A DNA stretch of 64,000 bases from Phalacrocorax aristotelis (lineage: Eukaryota; Chordata; Aves; Suliformes; Phalacrocoracidae), in contig NC_134277.1 in the NCBI RefSeq assembly GCF_949628215.1, forward strand, positions 110,191,463-110,255,462, given 5' to 3'. Positions 9,871 to 21,521 of this stretch are shown here, piece by piece. A program made the translations under genes and the position numbers. Position 1 is the stretch's first letter. Each line of letters begins with the position of its first letter. A model generated the notes under the pieces. The model made no database searches and was not told the DNA's origin. It saw only the letters and a list, made by a program, of their open reading frames with translations.

Positions 9871-12127
9871 GTGGGTAATGGAGTCCAGCTTCAGGGGCTG
9901 GCTGGAGGTGACAGTTTACCCCACAATATCCAGTGCGAGGCGATGGTTAGGGCTGGGGTAGCATGAGAAGGGCTTTGAAAATGAAGATGGTAGCAGTGTA
10001 TGATGTGACAGAGAGAGCACTTTTAACAGGACGCTTCAGAGAGCAAGATGTGATCAGAGTGACAGGCAGTGAAAATGACCCTCACGGCAGCAGCGTTGTG
10101 AATGAGTCTGACCTGAGCATGCCTGTATTTGCCAAGTGTGCAGTAGGTGTGTTGTAGGTGACAAGAGGATTAAAGGTACATAACGTCCTGGATCCACATG
10201 GCAATAAAACCATCTTTAGAAAAGTGGGGAACCTTTTTCATACTACCTATTAAAAGGAAGCTGGAGCGTGTTTACTCTTTGTTTCTGAATTAAGTTATCA
10301 CATTACAGCATTGGATCCGGTAAGGAGACAAAATGAATATCGTTCTATTCCTGACAAAACCTTAAGTTAACTTGCATGACACACACAACTGTGAGTGTGT
10401 AATTGAATTTTATTTCTGTGAACTTTAAGAGGAACAAGAGATGAATCAGATTGTACAGTGCAAATAGAAGACTGCAAAGACATAGCTGAGGTAGAGAAGA
10501 ATTAGGAGAACTACTTTTTTGTCTACTTGAGAGAGTTTATTAACAGCTGGTGGAAGTTCCTAACAGATCCAACAGTGCTGTGTTACCAGTTTAGAGAAGC
10601 TGTAACCTGCTTGAAACTCTGGATTCATCAAACGAGTTGGCAGAAACTACCGGTGACTTCAATGGAGTCAGAATTCTGCCACAAGCCACACGTGCTTGTT
10701 GAATGAGCAAGCAAGTGGATAGCTCCAGGAAAAATTAGAGTATGATTTGAGTAACAGAACTTTTTAGAAAATAAAACCAACCAAAACTGAGATACGTGAA
10801 CTCTGCAAATTCACACTTTTTGGAAAGGTTTGATATCTGGACAGGCCAGAGGAAAGTGAGTGTAGTATCTGTACTTAAGCAGCTGCAGAAGAGATTAGCA
10901 GCTACGGATAGAGTTCAGCAGCACTTGTAGATGAGTATCTACCACAGTATTTATCTCAGAATATCAAAAATTCATGTGATCCCTAGGCAAACTTACAGGT
11001 TTGCTAAAAAGGGTGAGCAGTGAAACATACAAAGAATTGTATCGTGACCACAGCCAGTTCCTTTCTGAAGAGTAGAAATGGGACAAGACAAAGAGTGACC
11101 ATTTAATTACGTCTTAGAAGCTAGCACTAAGGTAGTATGGATACGTTAATTTGGAATTAGTGTGTTATTTTTTTAAAAAAAACCACAACTTTTAGTACAA
11201 AATTTAACTGGGTATTAACACAGAAGACCTCTTAGTCATTACCTTTGCTTTGTGCAGTGTACAAGAGGATTGCTTATGACTGTACAAAGTGAGGAGTAAC
11301 TTCAGTGAAGTCTTGAATGGAAAAGGATGAGGGCATGAAAAAAATTAACAAGGGGAAGGGAAGTCCTGGCTACCTTCGGTCTAGTAATGTCTCTAAGAAT
11401 TTTCCTTGTATTTTCGTACAGATTTCTTTCTCTTTCCTTTTTCGTCTCCCAAGTAATAAAATGAGGCGTGCCATTTCTCAATCATCAGCTGCAGGCTGAT
11501 ACAGAAATAATGAGTCAGATCCAAAATGCCACAAGCTGTAAAAGCTCACCCCATTTCTTGTTGCCTTCTGATTACACAGTTTAAAGGAAGGCTATGTTGA
11601 TCCTCAAAGCCCAAGTGTTTTACTTAAAAACATGGGTCACTGTGCTTGCTGCTCTGAGGGGGTCTGCAGTTATCTCTCCTAATCCAGTCTGCTTCCTTCC
11701 AGTTCCTTGAGTTCTCACTCCTCTTATCTGTCTTCCTTGCAGCCTGATGTCTCTTACTCCTAAGCTATACCTTACCTATATTTGTCTTTGTTGTTTTCAC
11801 TTTTTTTTCTGTTTCTTTTTATCATGCAAGATTTCTCTGTTCTCCTCCTTTATCTTGTAATATCCGTCCTCTGGCAGAAGTCTGGCTCGCTCCTCCTCCA
11901 TCAATATTTTCCTCTCGTTTTGTTTGATTATGAAACCTGTTCTTTGCATAGTCATCTCTTTTCCTTATGACCTGATGTTATTTAGTTGCCTTTGCTTCCT
12001 TAATTCTTCCCCTTTCCTTTTATTGGTACTAATCTTGACTCTTGTATTGACAATCTTGTCAGATTTGGTAACGAATGCTCCAGTTCCTGCAATCAAATGA
12101 TTAAATGCAAGTCTGAACTTCTTCCTC

Positions 12128-12145
12128 TTTTTTTTTTTTTTTTTT
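12128..12145 (+). repeat. T18 homopolymer
   Basis: An uninterrupted run of eighteen T in intron 1, inside a broader pyrimidine-rich region (about 11660-12145). Confidence 0.9.
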
Positions 12146-14194
12146 AAAAGGAGTTCCTCACTCTCTTAAGGGCAGAGAGAAAAGCCTACTATTGTAGCTA
12201 CAGTGCCTCTTGAAGAGGTAGAAGCTAGAAAAACAAATACAAATTGAACTTATTGTTAATTTGGGGGACTGATTGAAGACTGTTCAACTTAAGGATCTTG
12301 AGTAAGTGACCCATGCGTTCTCCCTTGCTCCCTTTCCTTCGATTAGCCCCCCGTGTTCCTTCTTCGGCCACCTTTCCCACTGTCCTCCAGTGCATGTGGG
12401 CAGTGGCTGTCTTTCCTGAAGGTAACTTGACTTCTGCTGTCATGGAAATAGCAGCTTGATTTCACCCAAAACCTGCAGAAAGGGCCTGTGGCATTTAATT
12501 AGAATATTAATCTTTAAGACAAAATGAGTTTCAGGTTTGTTGCCAATGCGTGCATGAGCTACGCTGTTGCCTGAAAATCAGTGCTAATAATTTCAATTCT
12601 GCAAGAAGTTGTCTTGAAGCAAATGCTTTTGGATCTCTGCAGAGGAATCTGAGCCATTAGAGGAAGGCTAGGAAGATGCTCTGAGGCTTGAAGCTGCAAG
12701 GCTTTTAGAGTAGCTGGTTGTAGCTGAAACAGCAGCCATGTGGTGTCACATCACTGATATCAACTCTGTAGCTTAATTTTTCTTTGGATAGTGGAGTGCA
12801 AATGTTTCTGCACATTCTGTATGCTTTCTCATAAATATCCTGTGTCAGTCCATTTTAACATGCTGAATTACCTATTTTGCTTTTGAAATTCAGTCTTAAA
12901 TATGTGCTTCTTGCTGTTGGCAGCAGTGCATGATATGCTTGCTATTTGTTTTTGTATCTATCAAGAACCTTTCTAACTGTGACCTGTTAATCCCTGGAAG
13001 GCAGGGAAATTTGTGCTTCAGGGAAGCACAGGCCATAGATAAATTGAGGGTAGGCTTTTTTTAACAGCATTGTGAGGCATATTTGTGGAAAAGAATTATT
13101 TTTCCCAGTCTAAGTAGCAGCCTGAAGCTCCTGCTTTTGGGGATGAGTCAGAATGCCCTGATGCCTGACTAAAGTTTGGCATGACTCCTCTTGCTGAGGG
13201 TTTGAAATAAGAATAACTTTCAAATAAAAATTTTGAGAAATGAAAAATGAATATGAAGGTGTAGGCGTGGTTTTTTTGTTTGCTTGTTGGTGGGGTTTTT
13301 TTGGTGGCAAATACATCTCTTTGAAGACTGTTTTCAGAGATATAGGAAACCTCCAATATAAGTCTCTCTCCTTCTTGCAAAAACTCTTTGTTTTTTTTGC
13401 ATTCATATAATCTTCCAAACTGCAGCTTGTTTATAAATTGAAGTTAACTTGGCAATTAAAGGTATGCTATTTAGTGTTAGTGATTGGAAAACTGTCATGA
13501 TAAAATACCGTTGACTTTTTTTTTTTGGCAGTAAGAGTGGTGAAAATGCTACACAGATTAGTATCTAGTTGAAAGGTTATGAAATCTGGATCTGTGTTAA
13601 GAAGCAGCAGCTTAAATAATTTTTTAAGTCTTCACCTATTTACCAGATAAGCACTTAATACTACATGCCAACAGAGACTATTCTATGAGTTCTTACAGGG
13701 AATACAGGAATACTGCCCAATTGTCACCCTTAGGCTACATTTAAGAGTTTCTGCTTTTTATTATGATTTGCTCTGAAAGGAGTAGTAACTTTTGATGGTA
13801 CCATATACGAAATAAGGAAGGTTTCCGAAGTTTGAGTACTTTTTCTTGATGAACAGCTTTCATGGAAGTTTATCAAAGATCTGTCAAAGGGGCTGTGTGG
13901 TAAGCTTCTTGCTGTTTCTTTCAGAAATACAATTTTTGCCTTACTTGTTTTGGTCTGGGCTGATTTTTTTTTGTGCTTCAGGACTTGGTTAGGACTTACA
14001 TTAAAAGGATCTTCATATGATCTCAGCATTGCTGAGGTGTAGCAATGAGTACTTGTGTCTGTGCTACTGAGAGGATCTAGAAGGTAGTTTGATTCCTGTT
14101 CCATTAGACCATAGGATATGCCAGTAAAGATATTTTAAATGATTGATGATTTCAAACATTGGTGGCCTTCTGTGTGTCATTGCATTGTTATAGG

Positions 14195-14233
14195 TTTAAA
14201 ATTACTACTTTTTTCTGAAGTAGTAATTTTAAA
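14195..14233. repeat. Perfect inverted repeat (16-bp arms, 7-nt loop)
   Basis: TTTAAAATTACTACTT at 14195-14210 pairs exactly with AAGTAGTAATTTTAAA at 14218-14233 around a 7-nt loop. It is the longest perfect hairpin I noticed in the window. It is AT-rich, with only two G-C pairs per arm. Confidence 0.85.
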
Positions 14234-15993
14234 AAAAGGTACTTTTTTCCCATCTTGACTACATTTCTGTGAATTAGTCTTGTATTGTGGAGGTATGCTG
14301 TTTTGGTCATCTGTCAATTGAGTTTCACAGAAGTAGCCCCTAATATTAATAAATCTGCCAATAATAGTAGTATGATTTAAAAAAACTTGTCAGTAAATGT
14401 CTTCCATTTATAATTGAAACAATTACACGAATGTTACCATTTTAAACACAAAAAATTTCTCTTGTGTGGAGAAGTGAATCGACCAGACTCACCAGTCCTT
14501 TTTAAAAGATAATGTGTGATGCAAAAGCTGCCTTTTTAAGTCACTCTTCTGTTCTTTGTTTTGAAGTCAGACACCAGTGCTAAGCATTCTGCTTGCATTG
14601 GCAACAGTTCAAAATGAAGGTAAACAGCTTTCACCCTGTTAGGTGGATGTTCCCTATTCATCCAAGATGTGTTTAACCTTTAGTTTCAAAGGGAAGGCGA
14701 CCAGTTCAATATGAAAAATTAATCTTTTTCTAAGCAGGTGACTCTTCCCTGGCGCTGACAGTTTGGCATGCCATTCAGATTTAATGTATGAAGTCAGTGC
14801 AGTCACTCCTTTTGCAAACATTATGCTAACCAGTCGGTTGAGCTTCCTTGGGCTTGCCAGGCAATCTGACAAAACAGTCCATCCAGTTATGGCTACAAAC
14901 TGCAGGCTCTTCCTAACTACTGCAGCAAATCCTTCGGCTACGCTGGGTGGTGTTCAGCAGCCATCACTTCTAACATATGCTCTCAGTCTATGCGCAGTCA
15001 AGTGAATGCGCGCTGTTCCAGGTTTTGAGTACGTGGGGACTGAAAATTTGTTATGCGTTTCCCTGGGGTGAGTGCTGTCAGGCCCCAAATCACAAATTTT
15101 AGACTAGCAGTGTGGGTGCAATACAGCCAGAAGGCAAAGACAAAAAGAGTAAAATGAAATATCTGTGTGTTTTGAAATTTAAGTTTGGGGCATCTCCCCT
15201 TTGAAATGGATGTATTTCTGTGGCATACTTGACTTTCTCGAACACTGTTTTTCCAACAGAAAATCATCCTGTCAGAATTACTTCACTCTAATATGAATTA
15301 TTAATATGAAATTATAATCTTGCTGCTTTTAGTGAAATGGTACCTTCCTAATATGCTGTGAAATTTCAGTCTTATTTTGTGTAAGCTGTCAAGCCACTTA
15401 TACTTTGGTATAAAGTGTTTTGTCTTTGAGAAAATTGAGATTTCAGTTTGATGAAACAGTTCAGAAACTTAACTTTTCTGTATTATATAAATTCCAATTT
15501 CTGAACTCAGAGGAAATGCAAAAATTGACAACTTACACAAATATTACATTAATATTTCAACTTTAATTTGCTTGAACTTCATGTTGTTGTTGAACTCTTT
15601 GATATTCCAGAAGTATCAGATGAAACAGTGGCTTTTCCCTGGTTTATGAATTAATGTTGTTTTTTCTGTTGAAATAATTATTTGCTGCTGCTTAATTTAA
15701 GCCAGCATGTTTTCATGTTCCCTCTGTGGCCAAGCATCAGTCATACAATTTAAATAATGAAGCCAGGCATTAAAGACACATCTTTTAAAAGGGAGTATTG
15801 TGAAGGATCCAAATAAAAAGGGCAGAGCCTTCTTGTTAATTCTGTGATGCATATAGAATGGAAACATTATTGAAATGTGTGATTAAAGTAAGGCAAAGAA
15901 TATTTGGCGATTATTAAAAAAAAGTGACTCAAATTTTTAGTTTTATTTGTTCATCATCTTATTTAATCTGAAAACTTTTTTTTTCAATTACAG

Positions 15994-16028
15994 ATAAATC
16001 GAGCCGCTTACACTGCACAGAAATGGAG
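15994..16028 (+). CDS. SPIRE1: SPIRE1 coding exon 2 (35-nt exon)
   Basis: This 35-nt exon lies between a strong acceptor (T tract, CAATTACAG) and a consensus donor (GAG|GTAAGA). With the last base of exon 1 it encodes twelve residues, DKSSRLHCTEME (109-120). They align with the equivalent short human exon by the K, C and final E positions and lead directly into [10 protein letters not shown] of exon 3. It belongs to the linker inside the KIND domain. The exon is too short to stand out as an open frame. It was placed by splice consensus and phase: phase 1 in, phase 0 out. Skipping it would join exon 1 to exon 3 as GGT TAT TGA, an immediate stop, so its inclusion is required for a full-length protein. 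Confidence 0.88.
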
Positions 16029-18143
16029 GTAAGAGAAGTATTTTGTGTTCTCTGCTAGTGTTGATTTAACTCAACTCTATTTCATTAATTTATACTGTAA
16101 ATGTATATTTATTGTGTGGGGTTATTGCAGAGTTGTACTGTGAAATGTGTGGTGTATTTATGACTTTCATTAACAGCTGTATCAATGTGTCTTAACATGG
16201 GGTATTTAGTCTTATGCTCAGAAACAGGAAAGAAAGGCCAATTGGTTTTCAAAAAACAAGGTTAGAGATATGCAGCCAATGTAATCTCATTTCATATTAA
16301 TTTCTTTAAAATATATATTTTAGCAGAATATTTTCTTTTAGAGAACTTCTCTTGGATAAATTCTCTTGTTACACTTACTTTAGAAAGGACTAGTAGGTTG
16401 TGGAATAAATACTTAGTGTTTATGAAATGGCTTGGTGGTTTTTGACAACCCAAGAATTTGGATGGAAGCAGAGAAAATAAGTGACCTCAGGGTTCTTTGT
16501 CCATCTAAAGATATCCCAATTCAGATACTTTTAATATTTCCTTCAATTTATCACTTGGCAATATTTTGGGGCTCAAAAATATTGTTGTGTGTCTTGCTGG
16601 GGAACCAGCAGAAACACAGATTCAGTTAAATCTGCTTGATGTATATCTTGACCATTATTTGACTCTGTATCTTTGGTACTAAGCTGTGACTAGCATTGGA
16701 AGACCTTCATAGATTTAGTCCAAGACTGAAAGGAAGACTAAGTAGATTGTCTTGTTGAACAAGATGTGGACTCATAATCTTAATTATCATACAGGGTAAA
16801 TAATATAGTCTACTCCTTAAATAAACTTTTCCAGCAATAAATACAATTTTTGTGTCCTTTGCAGGGCAGTCTTTTCTCACTGCTTTTAAACTTTCTTTGA
16901 AATATAAAACGGAGTTTTTGCTTCAACTGTTCCATCAGTACCTCAGGCTGAGCCTGGAGATGGGGCAAGTGCAAGCGTTTTAATTGGTGGGTTGTCTGTT
17001 TTCTCATCAATAATACATATAAAGGTGACAAACTGCTGTTACTGAATGGTTTGTACATACATCAACTGTACCTGAAAACGGGTGGTTTAAAGACAAAATG
17101 AAAGGCACCTAATTCAACTACAAATGGTAAAATGCTATGGCCATCCAGATTTTGCAGTTATTAATAATAGTAAAAGAAGGAAATGCCCTTTCTGCAGGAT
17201 ACAGTATAGGGAGTAATTCCTAACTGATATAAATACAGAAATTGGAAGTAGGCACATTTTTGTTTCTTTGTGTGGTTCAGTTTAAGCAAATGCATCCTGG
17301 GGTTTTCTTCAGCATTTGTAAAATTTCAGTTCATAAATCTAGTACCTGATTTACAAATTATAATCTAGTGTGTCATGTGCTTTGCATACTATTTTTTACA
17401 ATTTTGCTTTGCATGTTTTAATGGAAGGTAATGAAAGGCCCTAACATTAAAAATACAGATAACAATAAACCCCTGTTAAAATATTTTTAACAAAAGATAA
17501 AATATTTCATTTTGGGAAAGTAAAAGCACTTCTGTTTCAAATGAAAGTGTCTAGTGAGAGTCAGTTGGATATGTTATACCTCATCTTCCACGGTAAAACA
17601 GTTTTTTTAATTTTGATCTTTTAAAAAAATTTTTGTTGATAGTTGGAAAGAAAAGCGGATTAAAATTTCCTATGAGACAGAGGCTTCATTTTAAATTGTC
17701 TCTAATAAGCAGCACTGTGACCATTAGCATATTGACTCTTCTGTTTATCTTCGTCATTTTGAAGGAGGCTGTGAAGGAGTCAGTGGCTTTTTCCTCCTCC
17801 AGAATTCCTTTGGGGCTGCAGCTTTAGACTTGGAGTTGATGACGATTGTGGTTTTCAGAACTAGGAATTCAGCAGAGCATCACACCTCACTTTTGATTCC
17901 TGTGGAAAAGCGTGTGGCCTGATTGAATGGGTTAGAATATGTGGGAAACTTCTTAAAATGGTAACTGATAAAAATCATAACATTTTTGCAAAACATGTAA
18001 ACTATCTTGAATTGGTACACCATTTATTTCAAGCTAGCAATATGAGTGGTGTATCAAGTTCAGAGTCCAGATGCCATAGCTGAAATGGGAGGATGGGAGT
18101 AAGGAATAAGGTGACCTTATTTAATCTGCATCTGCTGGTGACT

Positions 18144-18157
18144 GTTACGTACGTAAC
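18144..18157. promoter_or_regulatory. Perfect 14-bp palindrome resembling paired bZIP half-sites
   Basis: GTTACGTACGTAAC is fully palindromic and consists of two GTTACGT half-sites of the PAR-bZIP/NFIL3/C-EBP type, set slightly further apart than in the usual RTTAYGTAAY site. It lies in a small CpG cluster (six CpG within about 40 bp) in an otherwise CpG-poor intron. The site is visible; a regulatory role is inference. Confidence 0.3.
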
Positions 18158-20464
18158 GATAGCGCTCCTTAGTCGTCTCAACCGAGGTGGTGAAGATTAT
18201 ATAAAATATGCCAGCTTTGCTTGTAAACATTTAATACTCATAAAGAAAGTATTCTGTGAATGCTAAGTGATTCGTCTGTAGGAGGGTTTAATTGCCATGT
18301 ATTTGAAAAGACCCACTTAACTGAGCACAGGCCTGTTGTGTATGATTAATGTAGTTAACCAGTATCTGTGCCAATGTGAAGATGTACGCAACCTCTCACA
18401 CTTGTTTAAAAGTCAGAAATTAATTAAATAGCATGTCCCAAACAACAGCGAATAAACTGCTCAACACCATTCAGCTCATGTCAAATCACAAAAGGAATCA
18501 ATTGTAGAAGTTTTTTAGGGAGACTTAGTGTGCTCTGTATGCAAATTCTATTCATGAGCTATCAGTTATATGTATCTCTAATTATTAAAAATCTTAACAT
18601 ACAGTGAAAATTATAGCACTTGTCCATGGAGTTAAAATTGCCGTTTTTTACCTTTTCATTGGGAACTTGAAATTTCAACTGTATTTCACATAACTTCGTG
18701 AAATAAGGTTATATGGATGCTGTGTTCGCTTTGGTGCAAATAAGAATGTTCTTGTTCGCTCATTTTATTGATGCAAACAAAATCAACCACCTCCCTGATG
18801 AAAATTAGAGCATGTATTTTATAGCACAGAATGTTAGGATTTCAAAAGAGGTGTCATAATTTTGCATTAAAACTAATGCCACACCTACATTAAAGTGTGT
18901 TACCTGCTCAAAATTTAAGCAGTGTAAAATGGGTGTATTTAGCATATACTAATATCTAGAATTTTTTTTTTTGTCCCTCTTGAGTGTAAACAAAAGTAAC
19001 ATTCTGATTGAGGGGTAATTGCTGCAGCAAACAATCCGTGTCAGGCACAGTGATAATCACTTCGTTTTACTTCCTGAGCGTTAACCTTATGGTGACAAGG
19101 GAGAAGAAATGTCACTGCAGGGGGGACAGGCAAAAATGCTTTTACGAGAATAATTTCTCTTGGAAAAATATGACTGAGTGTGACTTCCATCAAAATAAGT
19201 TTTGATTATGTGTTGAAACAGTAAAATTCTGTGTGAATGCTTGGTTACAAATCTGGTAATTCTATGAAAGCTTTTGATTCCTTGTACTGTTAAGAGGAGA
19301 ATTAACAGGAACTCAGGATTGCCATCTAGAAATCAAAGCAGAATTGTGCCCCTCTTCTTGCGGGCATTAAGTCGTGCTTGAGCATTATGTGTCAGTTCCG
19401 ATAAGTGAAGCGCTTGTCCCTTGCTGATGGAATTGTCTCACAAAGAAGCTGCACATCCAGCCTTTGAGGGACCTGTTATTTTAGATACCTGAAAGCCCAT
19501 TATGCTTGTTCATTGATGTGGTGGTTCTGTAGCAGTCAGTCTGACCTCCTGATTTTCCTGAATTACTTCATAGTCACAAAGAAACAGCTTAACAGACACC
19601 TGATTAAATAGTAAACACACAAAAAAGTCGAATCCAGGTTTGATCTTTTGTGTTTTGTTATGAGATGCTTTTTCAAGAGGAGTTTAGTGCTTTGTAATTT
19701 GTATAAGCGTTTACAGCACGTCGGGAGGAGGTTGATCTTGGAGGAAAATGGATTTCTCTTTACTTGCTATAAGCTTGGCACATCGCCCTCTTCATTCAGC
19801 AATTTCATTAGGAATACACAGTGAATATGGGGCTGGAGAACTAATAATGTATTTGACTAAGCTGGTTTAGTGATAGTCAAATCCTGCCATCTGTCCAGAG
19901 TCTCTAAGAGAATTCAACTGTTCCTTGTAAAGGCTTTGTAATTTTGCAGTGTAGTATGATGTGCCTTTCATAATCTGTGTGCCCTAAAGTCACGCAGGAT
20001 TTATGACAAAATCTTCATTCCAGTGATGCCACTGATAAATGTTTTGAGTCAGCTGGGGAAGAGTCCAGAGGCAGATTTCAGCTGTGGTCTTCTGACAGTT
20101 TCAGATAATGGCTGGTGGAAAAGTAGGTCTTGCAGTAACTAGATCCTTCCAGGGAACCCTTTGCCTGTGAAAAGCACAAGTGGCAGAGCATGGAACATAA
20201 AGTTAGGTGGTGGTGGTGAGGTTTTGATGTTTTTCTGTTTTGTTTAAATCTCAAAGTGCAAAAATATACCCTGTATAGTTACCCTCTAGTAACTATAGAA
20301 TTACCCAGTTTTTAAAATGAGATTACATGTGAAAGTTTGTAAATATAGCTTATATGACTCTGAAAGGTATCTCAGTGTTGGGAGAATAAGGTGTTTTTTA
20401 CAGGTCTTTAGTTTCTGCAGAATTGTTTCTATATAAATTCTATTAATTGTGTTTCAGAAGGTAC

Positions 20465-20510
20465 CTATCATATCAGTGGCATGCTATCATATCTATGGTA
20501 GCTATCATAT
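20465..20510 (+). repeat. Three spaced copies of CTATCATAT
   Basis: CTATCATAT occurs at 20465, 20484 and 20502, a spacing of 18-19 bp. It looks like a degenerate short tandem repeat. Confidence 0.6.
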
Positions 20511-21500
20511 GTACCCATTGATAGGGTAGCTACTGTATCAATTAGCTTTAAGGGGCTATTTTTTCAGTACACCAATGCCACTGCACATGTTTGCCTGTAT
20601 GTTCAGACCAAGAGAGTAATCTGATTGCTTATTCAAACTGCAGGGAAAAATTAAGCTTTAGATGTTGTTTGCATGCCTACAATTCAATGTCCCTTTGTGT
20701 TGTCCTTTTTTGTTGTAGATAATAAAAGACACTTTTAGAGTATCAGTATGCAGTGAGAATGCTGTGTTTCATACTTTTTTTTTGTTTTGCTTGTTATTAC
20801 AAATAAATTTTAAGCTACAAAAGTTATAACTACATTTCTGGTCTGCTAAATCCCTAAAAGGCTTCTGAGATCACATGACATTGGTTTTCTATGAAGTCTG
20901 CTAGTTATGACTTTTCTGTTAGAGATGCTGTGTTTTCCTGCCTCTCTGCTAAGTACCAAATAGTTAATAGTAAAAACGTAATCCAAACAAGGGGTGTGCT
21001 TTGTGCAGATGAATAGAAACTGGATAATATTTCTTAGAGTGATCGCATGGAGGGAGCTCTCTGTTATTTCTTGGTGGCTTTTGCCTAGGACCATTCTGAA
21101 ACTGATGTAAAATATAACCCTGGAGTTCAGTAAGTTCAATTTCAGTGGTAAGTTTGACCTGATAATGTTGGCTTTTTGATCTACGGGGGGAAAAAACCAA
21201 CCCAGTCCTTCCATTCTTGAATATCTCTATTCACTCAGAAGACCAACATCCACAATGTAAAAAACGTGCAGACTATTTACAGGTGATGAGAATAAAGTAC
21301 ATAAAATATAGACTAAATGACAGATGAAAAGCACACAGAGAAGCTGAATCTCTGAAGATTTCCTGTTGTTTACAGCCATTCTTTCCTTGCACCACTTCAA
21401 TCCACATAGCACTTAGGCTTGCAGTGATGAAGTTGAGAGGTTCAGTGGGTGGTTTGATTTTTGGGAAGCCAAGGGAAATCAGACTTTAGCACGTTTGTTC

Positions 21501-21521
21501 TTTTTTTTTTTTTTTTTTTTT
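21501..21521 (+). repeat. T21 homopolymer
   Basis: An uninterrupted run of twenty-one T, the longest homopolymer seen in the window. Confidence 0.9.

Larger units (their letters stand above)
4251..15993 (+). other. SPIRE1: SPIRE1 intron 1
   Basis: An 11,743-bp phase-1 intron runs from GTAAGG to a long T tract and ATTACAG acceptor. The first 350 bp belong to the CpG island and include a G-quadruplex motif. The remainder is AT-rich and holds a (GT)n(GA)n microsatellite at 5833, homopolymer runs at 9855 and 12128, perfect inverted repeats at 8614 and 14195, and a CpG-richer patch near 7350-7530. No CR1 or LTR is recognised in it. The stretch 9890-10180 vaguely recalls an old interspersed repeat, unassigned. 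No nested gene is supported. Confidence 0.9.

Noticed and set aside
20846..21214. 122-codon antisense open frame in intron 2
   Set aside because: Overlapping frames are open in the same place, composition follows base content, and no family features are seen.
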